A DNA stretch of 64,000 nucleotides from JAXGZG01 sp050952065. Its GTDB lineage: Bacteria; Bacillota; Sulfobacillia; Fermentithermobacillales; Fermentithermobacillaceae. The notes under the pieces were generated by a model, which was not told the DNA's origin, did not search any database, and saw only the letters and a program-made list of their open reading frames with translations. Below, piece after piece: positions 43,150 to 52,163 of the stretch; the stretch's first letter is position 1, and each line of letters opens with the position of its first letter. The stretch lies in assembly GCA_050952065.1 (NCBI GenBank), contig JBMNKF010000007.1, forward strand, positions 1 through 64,000. Reading direction: 5' to 3'. The position numbers and the translations under genes are program-made.

Positions 43150-43602
43150 ATGGAAAGGACACTAGTACTGGTTAAGCCCGATGGCCTGGCTAGAGGGCTG
43201 GTAGGTGAGATCGTGGGCAGACTAGAAGGCAAAGGACTCAGGCTTGCGGGCATGAAAATGCTTTGGATGGACGAGACTTTAGCCAACAAGCACTATTCTG
43301 CTCACGTTGGAAAGCCGTTCTTTCCGGATCTAGTAGAGTACATAACCGCGTTGCCCATAGTGGCCATGGTGTGGGAGGGGCCCAATGCTATAACCAGCGT
43401 CAGACAGACTATGGGCGCCACCGATCCCTCTAAAGCAGCGCCCGGCACTATACGAGGCGACCTAGCTTTGGATATCTCCAACAACCTTGTGCACGGGTCA
43501 GACGGTCCGGAATCAGCAGCCAAAGAGATCGCGCTGTTTTTTGAGGACCATGAGGTGTTTGACTGGCGGCGTCCTCAGGAAAAGTACGTGACGGGACAAT
43601 AG
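43150..43602 (+). CDS. ndk: Nucleoside diphosphate kinase
   Basis: 150 residues. TLVLVKPDGLARGLVGEIV, the MVWEGPNAI segment and the active-site LVHGSDGPESA with its phospho-acceptor His are diagnostic. It transfers the gamma-phosphate between NTPs and NDPs via that His. ATG 43150 matches the conserved N-terminus; GTG 43147 directly before it fits the ribosome site slightly better. Confidence 0.95.
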   Translation: MERTLVLVKPDGLARGLVGEIVGRLEGKGLRLAGMKMLWMDETLANKHYSAHVGKPFFPDLVEYITALPIVAMVWEGPNAITSVRQTMGATDPSKAAPGTIRGDLALDISNNLVHGSDGPESAAKEIALFFEDHEVFDWRRPQEKYVTGQ

Positions 43603-43646
43603 GTTGCGAGTATGAGGTGACGTATAGAGGAACCGGGGGGATCTTG

Positions 43647-44435
43647 TTGCTGTACGTGGGCACGGCGGGATTCAGCTATCCAGATTGGAGAGGGGTGTTC
43701 TACCCCAATGGAGTCAAGCGCGAAGGGTACCTGGAGTATTACTCCCAGAGGTTTCCCTGCGTTGAGATTGACTACACGTATTACCGTCAGCCAGTGCCCA
43801 GGACCATGGCAGCGATGGCCAAGAAGGTTCCCGGTTCGTTTCGGTTCACTGTCAAAGCCCATAGAACCCTGACCCATGAGATCCCGCCTGGCCAAGCTCT
43901 GGATAACGAGGTGGAAACGTTTATAGCAGGGGTAATGCCTGTGGCCGAAGCGGGCAAACTGGGATGCGTGCTGTTCCAGTTTCCTTGGTCTTTTCGCTTC
44001 ACGAAAGCGAATTTAGACTATTCGCTGTCCCTCAAAGAAAGGGTGCCGGTGGCACCTCCCGTTATCGAGTTCAGAAATAGAGAATGGGCCCGGGATGATG
44101 TTTACCGGGCCCTGAGAGAGTCTGGTGTGGCTTTCTGCTCTGTAGACGAACCGGATCTAAAGACTCTCTTTCCTCGTATCCTGATGGTCACTGCAAACCC
44201 CGGCTATCTGCGGTTTCACGGCAGGAACGCCAAGAAGTGGTTCAACCATAGAGAAGCTTGGGAACGATACGACTACCTTTACACAGAACAAGACCTGCAA
44301 GGATTCGTCTCCGAAATTCGCCGGATGTCCTCCCAGGCCGAGGATACCTATGTGCTGTTTAACAATTGCCACAGAGGTCAGGCAGCCGTGAACGCTTTGC
44401 GCATGCAAGAAATCCTCTTAGATGAGATTTGCTAG
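43647..44435 (+). CDS. DUF72 family protein (YecE-like)
   Basis: 262 residues, TIM-barrel-like. YVGTAGFSYPDWRGVFYP at the start, FPCVEIDYTYYRQP, FRFTVKAHRTLTHE, VLFQFPWSF, and YLRFHGRN near the end are the usual DUF72 blocks. Function not known. TTG 43647 puts the start at the conserved MLYVGT, after GGGGGG; GTG 43617 would add ten residues. Its 3' end overlaps the opposing DUF401 gene by 18 bases. Confidence 0.82.
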   Translation: MLYVGTAGFSYPDWRGVFYPNGVKREGYLEYYSQRFPCVEIDYTYYRQPVPRTMAAMAKKVPGSFRFTVKAHRTLTHEIPPGQALDNEVETFIAGVMPVAEAGKLGCVLFQFPWSFRFTKANLDYSLSLKERVPVAPPVIEFRNREWARDDVYRALRESGVAFCSVDEPDLKTLFPRILMVTANPGYLRFHGRNAKKWFNHREAWERYDYLYTEQDLQGFVSEIRRMSSQAEDTYVLFNNCHRGQAAVNALRMQEILLDEIC

Positions 44436-45674
44436 AGACCGGTAGTAGATCATGACGACTCCCATAAGTCCTGCGAATATGGGCCAATTGCGCTTGTAGA
44501 CTCTCGTTATTTCCACGTTAAAATACTGGCACGTTAGCACCTGACAGAGGTGGAGAGGCGATGCAAAGTACGCTACGAAACTCACCGAGTAGACGAGGGC
44601 TATCATCGTGAGCTGAGCTTCGCCGGAAAGGGCGTGAGGAAGCAGGATCGGCAACAGGACGCCCACTGTGGATAGCTGTGACGCGCTTCCGTACCCGAAG
44701 AGGAATGGCATGACGAGAGCCATCAAGGAAGGCGAGACGCCCTTAGCCATGCCTTTGGACACCAATTCCGGGAAGACCGGTGAGATGGTCACAAATCCCT
44801 TAAAAGCCATAATCCAGAACATGGCAACAACCTGCTCCAAGTTTGCCCCCTTATACAGTACCTTCAGGCTTGGCCGCCTCTTGCCTTCCAGGGTGCCCAA
44901 GGCAAGACAAAGGACTGAACCGGCCGACAGAGCTAGCCACAAGGGCTGTTTCAGTAGAAGGCCCAGGAGAAGTGCAAGCAATAGCGGACTACCGTACCTG
45001 AGAAAAGTTGCTAGGCCTGTGAAGCGAAGTTGAGATCTGGCAGTGTCTGTTGACCCTGCGGCAACCTCTCTCTGTTCTTGGGAGGTCCGGAGGAACGTGA
45101 AGTATCCGATGACCCACATAGCCAAGGACATTGGCCAGAGTCTGCCTATCAATTGGGGTATAGTAAACCCTGTTATTTGGGAGGTGAGAATGAGGCCCGA
45201 CGAAAACGGAAAGCAAAAGAACATCCCGTGACGAAACACCAAGTTAGCGGCCGCTTTTGTGTCGGGCGCAAGGCCCAAAGGATCGCCCAAGCGATCAACG
45301 AGGGGCGCCGACAATGCCGCTCCGCCTAGGACGGGCAAGGTGCCCATCAGGGCAGGGACGGCCATGATAGCCGCTTTCACATTGCCCAAGAGGTTTTGGA
45401 GCCCATCCACGGTGCGTTCCAGGTATCCAAGTTCTTTCATTACAGTGGAGAAAATGCCGATAGACAGTACCGCGGCCGCCAGTTCCAAAGTGCCCTTGTC
45501 TACCCACGAGTCCCACAGCACAGTCCAAGCAGCTTTGGCGTTTAGTCCTGAGGTAAACCCCATGATGACAGAGGCTACAAACATGACTCTGGATAGCCGA
45601 ACCTTTTTTATGGACAGCAACATGATTGTGGCGAAAGCAAGAGCGATCCCGATGGGCTGGATTGCTGACTGCAT
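44418..45674 (-). CDS. DUF401 family integral membrane protein
   Basis: 418 residues with about ten hydrophobic segments. GTLPVLGGAALSAPLVD and FRHGMFFCFPFSSGLIL are conserved-looking loops of this permease-like family (related to the IT superfamily of anion transporters). ATG 45674 follows GAGG with 8 nt spacing. The comB gene ends 22 nt upstream on the same strand, so the two are likely one transcript; a sulfonate or phosphosulfonate substrate is an inference from that. Confidence 0.78.
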   Translation of the reverse strand: MQSAIQPIGIALAFATIMLLSIKKVRLSRVMFVASVIMGFTSGLNAKAAWTVLWDSWVDKGTLELAAAVLSIGIFSTVMKELGYLERTVDGLQNLLGNVKAAIMAVPALMGTLPVLGGAALSAPLVDRLGDPLGLAPDTKAAANLVFRHGMFFCFPFSSGLILTSQITGFTIPQLIGRLWPMSLAMWVIGYFTFLRTSQEQREVAAGSTDTARSQLRFTGLATFLRYGSPLLLALLLGLLLKQPLWLALSAGSVLCLALGTLEGKRRPSLKVLYKGANLEQVVAMFWIMAFKGFVTISPVFPELVSKGMAKGVSPSLMALVMPFLFGYGSASQLSTVGVLLPILLPHALSGEAQLTMIALVYSVSFVAYFASPLHLCQVLTCQYFNVEITRVYKRNWPIFAGLMGVVMIYYRSLANLI

Positions 45675-45696
45675 CCCTGTCACCTCGTGTATGTAA

Positions 45697-46422
45697 TCAT
45701 CGTATCAGGCCTTCTTGTGTCAGAGAGGGCACGTTCGTTACGGCGTTCATTCTGGCGCAGAAAGCCAGATCGCCTTCGAAGCCGATACTGGCCAAATACT
45801 GTCCGTGGGGCGAATCTTGCAGCGCCCTCAGGATATCATCTTGATACATCTCGAAACGCTCCATGGCTTCTTTGGCCGCAGGGTGCAGTTCGAATCCCAA
45901 GGTTTCCAGTTCATGTGCCAATGCTCCGGCGCAGATAAAATCCTCAAGAGAAAACGCGCCGTGTGACCCTGAGCACACGATGAACGTGTTACCGCTTCTG
46001 GTCGAAAGCTCTTGACTGCATCTTCTCACCACAGCCCCAAGATTGAGGAATGAGCATATCAGGACGGGACCGGCGCCTTGAGAATGCGCTCCAAGAATCG
46101 CCTTTGTGCCGTTGGATGTAGTCATAATGATTTCCTTGTCACGGACCATGGCAGGCGTGTATTCTTGCGGGGAATTGCCCAGGTCGAAACCAGGGATCTT
46201 CACACCGTTTTCTTCCCCGCAGAGAAGAGCATTGGGATGTTGCTTCTTAGCCAGAAGCGCACATTGGCGGTTCATGGCAGGGATAGCCAGTCTGCAACCA
46301 GAAGAGAAAGCATGTACTAATGAGGAGGTTGCCCTAAGGACGTCGATGATGACGGCAACGCTACCTGACATATCGCAGGAAGCCATCAGGTCGGGAGTCT
46401 TGAATACCTTGACTGTGGGCAC
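45697..46422 (-). CDS. comB: 2-phosphosulfolactate phosphatase (ComB family)
   Basis: 241 residues. AVIIDVLRATSSLVHAFSSG, LCGEENGVKIPGFDLGNSP and IIMTTSNGTKAI match ComB blocks; Asp of IIDVLRA and Asp/Glu of CGEENG coordinate Mg2+. The reaction releases phosphate from 2-phosphosulfolactate, giving sulfolactate, which Bacillus spores store and archaea use for coenzyme M. No comA is in the window. GTG 46422 lies 9 nt from GGAGG. Confidence 0.87.
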   Translation of the reverse strand: MPTVKVFKTPDLMASCDMSGSVAVIIDVLRATSSLVHAFSSGCRLAIPAMNRQCALLAKKQHPNALLCGEENGVKIPGFDLGNSPQEYTPAMVRDKEIIMTTSNGTKAILGAHSQGAGPVLICSFLNLGAVVRRCSQELSTRSGNTFIVCSGSHGAFSLEDFICAGALAHELETLGFELHPAAKEAMERFEMYQDDILRALQDSPHGQYLASIGFEGDLAFCARMNAVTNVPSLTQEGLIR

Positions 46423-46532
46423 GAGACAACACCTCCACAATAGACTCATTATAGCACTTGTACTGTTTGGCCGAACATTGCCGCGGTCCAATATGTGAAG
46501 CGAAGGCTGGCGTTTTGCGAGGAGATGGAGAC

Positions 46533-48935
46533 TTGGAGATCCCTACCAAGAAGAGAGAGCTGCTCGTTCCAGATTATGTGGCGTTTGACCTGGAGACTAC
46601 CGGTTTGTCTCTTGACCAAGACGAGATAATTGAGATCGCTCTGGTGCGATTCGAGAACGGTGAACCGTCTGAACGTTGGTCCACTTTGTTGAAACCAAAA
46701 CAGCGAGTCCCTCTTAAGACCCTACGTCTAACTGGGATTTCTACCGAAGAATTGGATGGAAGCCCCGTCTTTGGAGAAGAGATAGCAGCGCGAATCCAAG
46801 AATTCCGGGACGGTCTACCTTTGGTTGGACACAACTCCGAGTTCGATATCGCGTTTCTACAGAAGATGATCCCCGGTTTTCCTGGAGTGGAGGTTTACGA
46901 CACTCTGGAATTGTCTAGGATAGTGTTCCCGGGACTGAACTCCTACAAGCTTACCGATCTTGCCCGAAACCTCGGCGTTACGGTGAGCGAAGCCCATAGG
47001 GCCTACGATGACGCTTTAGTGTCAGGTGGCATCTTTAGGGTTGTTCAGGATCATGTGCACGAGATTCCTCATGCCACCAAAGCCCGGATCCGCTCCATCA
47101 TGGGGAGCGAGTGGGTAGCGGACCGCTTGTTCGCTGCCTCTGCGGCAGAACCCCCGGTGCAGCCGGGACTGTTTCACTGGGTGCCATTTCAGGGAGAGAG
47201 AGCTCGGCCCTCGCCTCGATCCTATGACGCAGAACTTGCGGGGCGTATCATGGCTCTTCTGGAGCGTTCTGAGGAGGATCTGGTGTTGGCGGATGTGGCC
47301 GGGACGCCCGACGCGATGGAGACCGTTGTCTCTTGCTGCCTGAAGCACTCCCAGAGTCACGACTCTCGCATCTTGCTCATTGGGTTTCCCGAGGATTATC
47401 TTAGTCACGGCATTGGCGCGGCCCGTGAGCCCGGCGACTATCTCTGCCTTGCCAAACTCCACAGGAGTCTAGACCCGGCCCAAGACGGAGGATACGATGC
47501 CCGAGGCCTTTGCGACCGGCGCTTTCTTGCATCGCTGGCCCGCTGGATCGATATTACAGATACGGGGTCCCTTCGTCACATCCAGACCCTAGGTTCAGCG
47601 AGACTCGCCAGAGACCTGTCATGCCAAGACGATTTGTCCTGCAGGGATTCTTGCGTTTTGGCAGAGACTTGTTACGCTACGTTGGCTGAGAAGTCCCTGA
47701 AACTAGTGTCTTTGGCAAGGCACGACAGGTTCAAGGGTATTCGCGGAAGATGGGATCGTGTAGTTGTTTGGAACTCTCATGAGTTGGCGCGGGCTTGGCA
47801 ATGGAGAGAGGCCAAGGTGGACCCCACTGAAATGCGGGATGTACTAGAACAGGCTGGGATCCTGAAGTCGGTTTCGTCTTTGGCCCTTGTTACTGAACGT
47901 GCCCGCGAAATCATGGAAAGATGTGGCGCGGTTGCAGATTCTAGATTGCAGTCTCTTATGAACGAACTGCTGTTGGAGTTGAAGGGCGCACTTAAGACCC
48001 TCGAAAACGAGGCTTTGCTGAGAGTTGTGGCATCTTTGGAGCAGGTCTTGGACCCGGCCGAAGGTACGACAATGGTAGTGGAAGAGGGATATGGAGAGAA
48101 GGGCAGATGTCCCGTGCTGGCCAGGAGAGCTCTATGGCCCGGAGCCAGCGCCCTCGGTCATATCAGGCGAAACCTAGGCCCCGCCATTGTGATGTCGCCA
48201 CTCTCCAAGACTCTTTGGCGCTCTGCAGGGTTGAAGCGGTATTTCGGCCTAGAAGGCTCAACCTTGGAAGACGATCTCAGACCCAAGACTCGGGCCGGGA
48301 ACGTTCTGCTGGCGATAATCGACGAATACCCAGCGCCCAGCTACTCACAATACCCTTCCTATGTATCGAAAATCCTTCGCGACTTGATTCTCGCCAATAG
48401 GACGGGCGTTCAAGTGATGTTTTCATCAAAGGCTCTGCTGAAAGATGTGTACGAATTGTGCGTTCGTGAGATAGAGGCAGGCGGAGTTGCCGTTTACGGA
48501 GTGGGGATCGATGGAGGGCGCAGACTCGTCGAGCATCTTGCGGATAAGGATTCGGCGGTGTTTTCCACCGGCGGTTTCCCGGCCTATGGAGATCCAACTC
48601 CGTCGTGCCTCGTGATCCCAAAGGTTCCGTTCTTGCCCCCAAATCCTTTGGATGACCTTAGAAAACGCGAGATCCAAGGACCAGGCGTCGATCCATTTGT
48701 GGAGGTCAGTGTTGCCCAAGCCGTCTTGGCCATACGGTCCCATGTGGAACGCCAGATCGACAGCGGTAAGAGGTGCGCTGTTGTGCTGTGCGATCCAAAA
48801 GTATTGCCCGGCAGGTCACGGTGGGCGGCTCCTTTCCTTGAGCACTTTGCCGACCTGCCCAGAGTCACGTGTTCAGCGCTTGAGGTTATAAAACGAATCA
48901 CCCAGTGGACTTTAGGGGAGAACACAGATTATTGA
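46533..48935 (+). CDS. DnaQ-type 3'-5' exonuclease fused to a degenerate DinG helicase
   Basis: 800 residues. The exonuclease (15-170) is intact: FDLETTG (D19, E21), GHNSEFD (D105), HRAYDDA (H155, D160). The rest follows the DinG plan, but Walker A is replaced by AGTPDAMET (256-264) and the DEAH box by VVVWNSHELA. The motif VI region reads AVLAIRSHVERQIDSGKR instead of the KQGxGRLIR type. A four-Cys group (CQDDLSC, DSC, ETC) in the iron-sulfur position is present. It probably is a nuclease with a non-hydrolysing helicase scaffold. TTG 46533 follows GAGGAG. Confidence 0.85.
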   Translation: MEIPTKKRELLVPDYVAFDLETTGLSLDQDEIIEIALVRFENGEPSERWSTLLKPKQRVPLKTLRLTGISTEELDGSPVFGEEIAARIQEFRDGLPLVGHNSEFDIAFLQKMIPGFPGVEVYDTLELSRIVFPGLNSYKLTDLARNLGVTVSEAHRAYDDALVSGGIFRVVQDHVHEIPHATKARIRSIMGSEWVADRLFAASAAEPPVQPGLFHWVPFQGERARPSPRSYDAELAGRIMALLERSEEDLVLADVAGTPDAMETVVSCCLKHSQSHDSRILLIGFPEDYLSHGIGAAREPGDYLCLAKLHRSLDPAQDGGYDARGLCDRRFLASLARWIDITDTGSLRHIQTLGSARLARDLSCQDDLSCRDSCVLAETCYATLAEKSLKLVSLARHDRFKGIRGRWDRVVVWNSHELARAWQWREAKVDPTEMRDVLEQAGILKSVSSLALVTERAREIMERCGAVADSRLQSLMNELLLELKGALKTLENEALLRVVASLEQVLDPAEGTTMVVEEGYGEKGRCPVLARRALWPGASALGHIRRNLGPAIVMSPLSKTLWRSAGLKRYFGLEGSTLEDDLRPKTRAGNVLLAIIDEYPAPSYSQYPSYVSKILRDLILANRTGVQVMFSSKALLKDVYELCVREIEAGGVAVYGVGIDGGRRLVEHLADKDSAVFSTGGFPAYGDPTPSCLVIPKVPFLPPNPLDDLRKREIQGPGVDPFVEVSVAQAVLAIRSHVERQIDSGKRCAVVLCDPKVLPGRSRWAAPFLEHFADLPRVTCSALEVIKRITQWTLGENTDY

Positions 48936-48958
48936 CGGGAAAGGGTGTGCGTGTCACT

Positions 48959-49729
48959 TTGCGTCTCTTATTTACTAACGATGACGGTGTCCACGCCGAC
49001 GGGCTGTGGGCTCTCTTGGAGAGAGCAATGTTGGTGGAGGACATTGAGGTGTTTGTGGTGGCTCCCGACAGAGAAAGGAGCGCCTCCGGACACGCCATCA
49101 GCATCCATAGTCCGATCGAAGTTAAGAGAGTGCCGTTCAAGGACCCCAGGTTCACGATCTATGGGGCCGGAGGAACACCGGCGGATTGCGTCAGGCTAGC
49201 CATAGAAGGCATACTTGACAGACCACCGGATCTGGTGATTTCTGGCATCAACCGGGGACCCAATTTGGGGACAGACGTGTTCTATTCGGGCACTGTATCT
49301 GCGGCCATGGAGGGGGCTCTACTGGGGGTCAAATCTGTGGCTGTCTCGGTTGCTGCCTTCGAGAATGTACAATACGAAGCCGCTGCCGACATCACTCTAT
49401 CTTTGGCAGAGATGGCTGTTCGTGATGATCAGTGGCCGAGACTTGTGAACGTTAATGTCCCGTCATTGACTAAGGAAAGAATAGCGGGAGTCTCGGTTAC
49501 ATTTCTTGGGATCCAGACCTACAAGGATGCGTTCAAAAAGAGAGTGGATCCGAAGGGACGTTGTTGGTACTGGCTGGGCGGCTTGGCAAAGGAGAGCAAT
49601 GATCCTGAAGGCTCGGACACTCATGCCATAAAGCATAACGTGATCTCAGTGACCCCGCTCCTCACTGACCTTACTGACCGTTCCTCCTTGGATATCCTCA
49701 AGTCTAAGTCTTGGCTTCGATCGCTCTGA
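48959..49729 (+). CDS. surE: 5'/3'-nucleotidase SurE
   Basis: 256 residues. LFTNDDGVHADGL with the paired Asp metal ligands, VVAPDRERSASGHAI with the Ser ligand, GTPADCVRLA and SGINRGPNLGTDVFYSGTVSAAMEG (Asn ligand) are the SurE signature. It hydrolyses nucleoside monophosphates. TTG 48959 gives the family N-terminus MRLLFTNDDG; GTG 48947 or TTG 48932 would add a few residues. It starts 23 nt after the exonuclease gene. Confidence 0.93.
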   Translation: MRLLFTNDDGVHADGLWALLERAMLVEDIEVFVVAPDRERSASGHAISIHSPIEVKRVPFKDPRFTIYGAGGTPADCVRLAIEGILDRPPDLVISGINRGPNLGTDVFYSGTVSAAMEGALLGVKSVAVSVAAFENVQYEAAADITLSLAEMAVRDDQWPRLVNVNVPSLTKERIAGVSVTFLGIQTYKDAFKKRVDPKGRCWYWLGGLAKESNDPEGSDTHAIKHNVISVTPLLTDLTDRSSLDILKSKSWLRSL

Positions 49730-49776
49730 ATACCTCATCCCTGTCTCTAATATAGAGAATTAGGGGTGACATAGCG

Positions 49777-50202
49777 ATGTCTTACAGGAGCCCGAACCGC
49801 CCAGATTACAGGGGATGGGCTACCCGGAACCGGGCTGATGAAGGCTTTTCGGCCAAGGCTGCTGGAGGAGGTCTTCTTTGGGCCATATCTTTGGCGCTCC
49901 TGCTTGTAGTGGTAGCCGCCGCTGTAGTCTACTTCAGCAATCTGGACGAAAGAGTGCTTTCGTGGGTGGTCAACCTTGGCAGTTTCGTGGCACTGGGCTG
50001 TGCCGCTTTTCTGACTGCCAGAAGGCAAGCGTCCCATGGCCTTCTATATGGAGTAGCAATAGGTGCCGGGTATGCATTGGTGACTCTTGTGTTTGGCAGT
50101 CTCTTGTTTCCGCCTTTCATAGGTGTCCTCCCATTCCTGAAAAGGCTGGGCTTCTCGGTTGTAGCCGGGGCCTGTGGAGGAATCTTGGGCGTCAACTATT
50201 GA
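49777..50202 (+). CDS. TIGR04086-type small membrane protein
   Basis: 141 residues with four hydrophobic helices (about 32-53, 63-82, 88-108, 118-138) after a polar N-terminus. Length, four-helix plan and Gly-rich last helices fit the TIGR04086 family found in spore-forming Bacillota. Function unknown. ATG 49777 follows TAGGGGTGA. It sits between surE and a secreted deacetylase. Confidence 0.65.
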   Translation: MSYRSPNRPDYRGWATRNRADEGFSAKAAGGGLLWAISLALLLVVVAAAVVYFSNLDERVLSWVVNLGSFVALGCAAFLTARRQASHGLLYGVAIGAGYALVTLVFGSLLFPPFIGVLPFLKRLGFSVVAGACGGILGVNY

Positions 50203-50281
50203 TGGGCATGTTTCTCCGGTAAGGTATAACCTCCCTGTGCGAGAGTCATGATACTTCAAAAAGCGCCGGGGGGTTAATACA

Positions 50282-51460
50282 TTGAGTGAGACGTGGATTT
50301 GTCGGACGAGCCGTACGCTCGTGTTTTCCTTGCTTGCGGGATTGGCGTTGGTGGTGATGCTGGGAGCGACTTCCGGCGGGAGCGCCAGTGCTCAGTACTC
50401 CCAAGGGGTTAGGGATTTTCTCGCCGCCGACCAACTCCTCAAGTCCGGAGATAGGGGTTCACCCGTATCCGGGCTACAAGATATCCTTGCAGCGCTCGGC
50501 CATTACGAAGGGTATGTCGACGGCGTCTTCGGTCCCTTAACAGAGTCTGCTGTGCTCGAATTCCAAGAGGATTGCGGATTACACGTGGACGGGTTGGTGG
50601 GGCCCAAGACCAAGAGCGCCCTGGTGGCTTTGTACCAGCGAAGGAACCCGCCTGAGAGTCACACTGTGAAGCCCGGGGAGACGCTGTCATCCATAGCCGG
50701 GCGGTACGGAGTGTCTGTGTCGTCGCTTCAAAACGCCAATGGCATAAAAAATCAAGATCTCATCTATGCAGGGCAGGTATTGGCCATCCGAGTAGCAGAA
50801 TCCACCGCCCCGGTTGGTCCCGGGAGTCAGGTACCCGACACGGGTCACGAGCCATCGGACCCAGAGCCTGATGTTGTAGAGCCGGTCTTTCCCGCGCCCA
50901 CGAAGACGATCTGCCTCACTTTCGACGACGGCCCAGATCCGACCGGAACGCGACCCATACTGGCTATACTGGACGACTACGGTATTAAGGCAACATTCTT
51001 CGTCATAGGCGAAAAGGTCGAGAGGTATCCTGAACTGGTTCAGGAGATGCTGGATAGAGGTCATACCGTGGGTATCCACGGTCATGAGCACAAGCCTTTG
51101 GCGGGACTTCCGGCGTCTCAAGTGGCCGGGGACCTCAAGCGGGCTTGTGATGCAGTCGTGGCCATCACGGGCACTAAGCCTCGTCTCTTCAGACCTCCCG
51201 GGGGATACCTGGACCGAACCCAAGTTGTTCAGGCTGCACGGCTGGGCCTTAGCGTGGTGATGTGGACCAACATAGGCGGCGCCGATTTGGGGTGCTCTGA
51301 TCCTCAAGACGTGGTGGATAGGGTTGTGACGTCGGCCACAGACGGAGGAATCGTATTGCTTCACGAAGGACTCCCCAATACCTTAGAGGCGCTGCCGTCT
51401 CTCATCGAGAGTCTGGCGCGCCTTGGGTTCGGGTTCCGCAATCCGTCGGATGTACCTTAA
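50282..51460 (+). CDS. Secreted polysaccharide deacetylase with peptidoglycan-binding and LysM domains
   Basis: 392 residues. Signal peptide (LVFSLLAGLALVVML, cut after ASA), a PG_binding_1 domain (about 50-115: GSPVSGLQDILAALGHY), a LysM (HTVKPGETLSSIAGRYGVS, about 126-170), a proline-rich linker and a NodB domain (from 210). NodB motifs: TFDDGPDP (Asp pair), HGHEHKPL (zinc His pair), RPPGGY and VLLHEG. It should remove acetyl groups from cell-wall glycans. TTG 50282 follows a run of G. Confidence 0.9.
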   Translation: MSETWICRTSRTLVFSLLAGLALVVMLGATSGGSASAQYSQGVRDFLAADQLLKSGDRGSPVSGLQDILAALGHYEGYVDGVFGPLTESAVLEFQEDCGLHVDGLVGPKTKSALVALYQRRNPPESHTVKPGETLSSIAGRYGVSVSSLQNANGIKNQDLIYAGQVLAIRVAESTAPVGPGSQVPDTGHEPSDPEPDVVEPVFPAPTKTICLTFDDGPDPTGTRPILAILDDYGIKATFFVIGEKVERYPELVQEMLDRGHTVGIHGHEHKPLAGLPASQVAGDLKRACDAVVAITGTKPRLFRPPGGYLDRTQVVQAARLGLSVVMWTNIGGADLGCSDPQDVVDRVVTSATDGGIVLLHEGLPNTLEALPSLIESLARLGFGFRNPSDVP

Positions 51461-51480
51461 GTGTACCTTACTGGGCGATG

Positions 51481-52029
51481 CTACTGGATCTGTCCGGGGG
51501 CAATCACGTCTTTGACTATCTGCTGAGCGCCTTTCACCAATTGGCTCATTTCCGCCACGGCCATGGACTGGAACATGGCGTTCTGGGCATCGGACATGGC
51601 TGACACGGCTTGCTGCAAAGACATGGCGATCTGCCGGTCCGCCCTGGCCTGCTGCATTGCCAATTGGGCGCCCAATTGCGTTACGAGATCGCTCACAGCC
51701 TGGGAGTTGGTTTGGAGTTCCTCGTTGCCTTGAGATACGATGGAGGCAATCTGTTGAGTTATGGCAAAAAGGGTATCGATGGCTTGAGAGTCAGCCACAT
51801 GGGTGGATGCTTTGGAGAGACAGTTTTGTAGATTCTGTTCCGTGCACATCTGCTCTCCCCGTATTTGGTTCTGCACTTGGGCCAGAGCCTCTTCTATCTT
51901 TTCGGCGGGCGTGGTTGGAGCCCCTGCGCCCGGAGGCTTGAAAGACCTCCTGAGTTCCTCAACTACGTTGGACGCAGAGTCCTGGACAGAACCGGCGCCG
52001 CCAATAGCATAGTCTTCGTTCTTGGGCAT
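51481..52029 (-). CDS. Unknown helical protein
   Basis: 182 residues, no known family. After a polar, proline-rich stretch the protein is nearly all helix with long Gln-rich runs (AQLAMQQARADRQIAMSLQQA) and regular hydrophobic spacing, suggesting a coiled coil. Cys pair in MCTEQNLQNC. No signal peptide or membrane helix. ATG 52029 has GGAG about 13 nt upstream; TTG 52053 is possible but lacks a site. Divergent from the zinc-ribbon gene. Confidence 0.6.
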   Translation of the reverse strand: MPKNEDYAIGGAGSVQDSASNVVEELRRSFKPPGAGAPTTPAEKIEEALAQVQNQIRGEQMCTEQNLQNCLSKASTHVADSQAIDTLFAITQQIASIVSQGNEELQTNSQAVSDLVTQLGAQLAMQQARADRQIAMSLQQAVSAMSDAQNAMFQSMAVAEMSQLVKGAQQIVKDVIAPGQIQ

Positions 52030-52163
52030 GGCTTTGGCTAAGTCTCCTTTCAACTCTGGTTTGGCTATAGTCTCTTCTCTTTGGTGTCTTATTATCGAAA
52101 CCTGGGAAACTTATGGTCGTATTACTGTCGGATACATAGACTGAGACTAAGGGAGGTGGCCAG

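Noticed and set aside
50687..51364. Long antisense open frame (225 codons) inside the deacetylase gene
   Set aside because: The sense strand has clear NodB and LysM motifs; the antisense frame is a codon-bias shadow.
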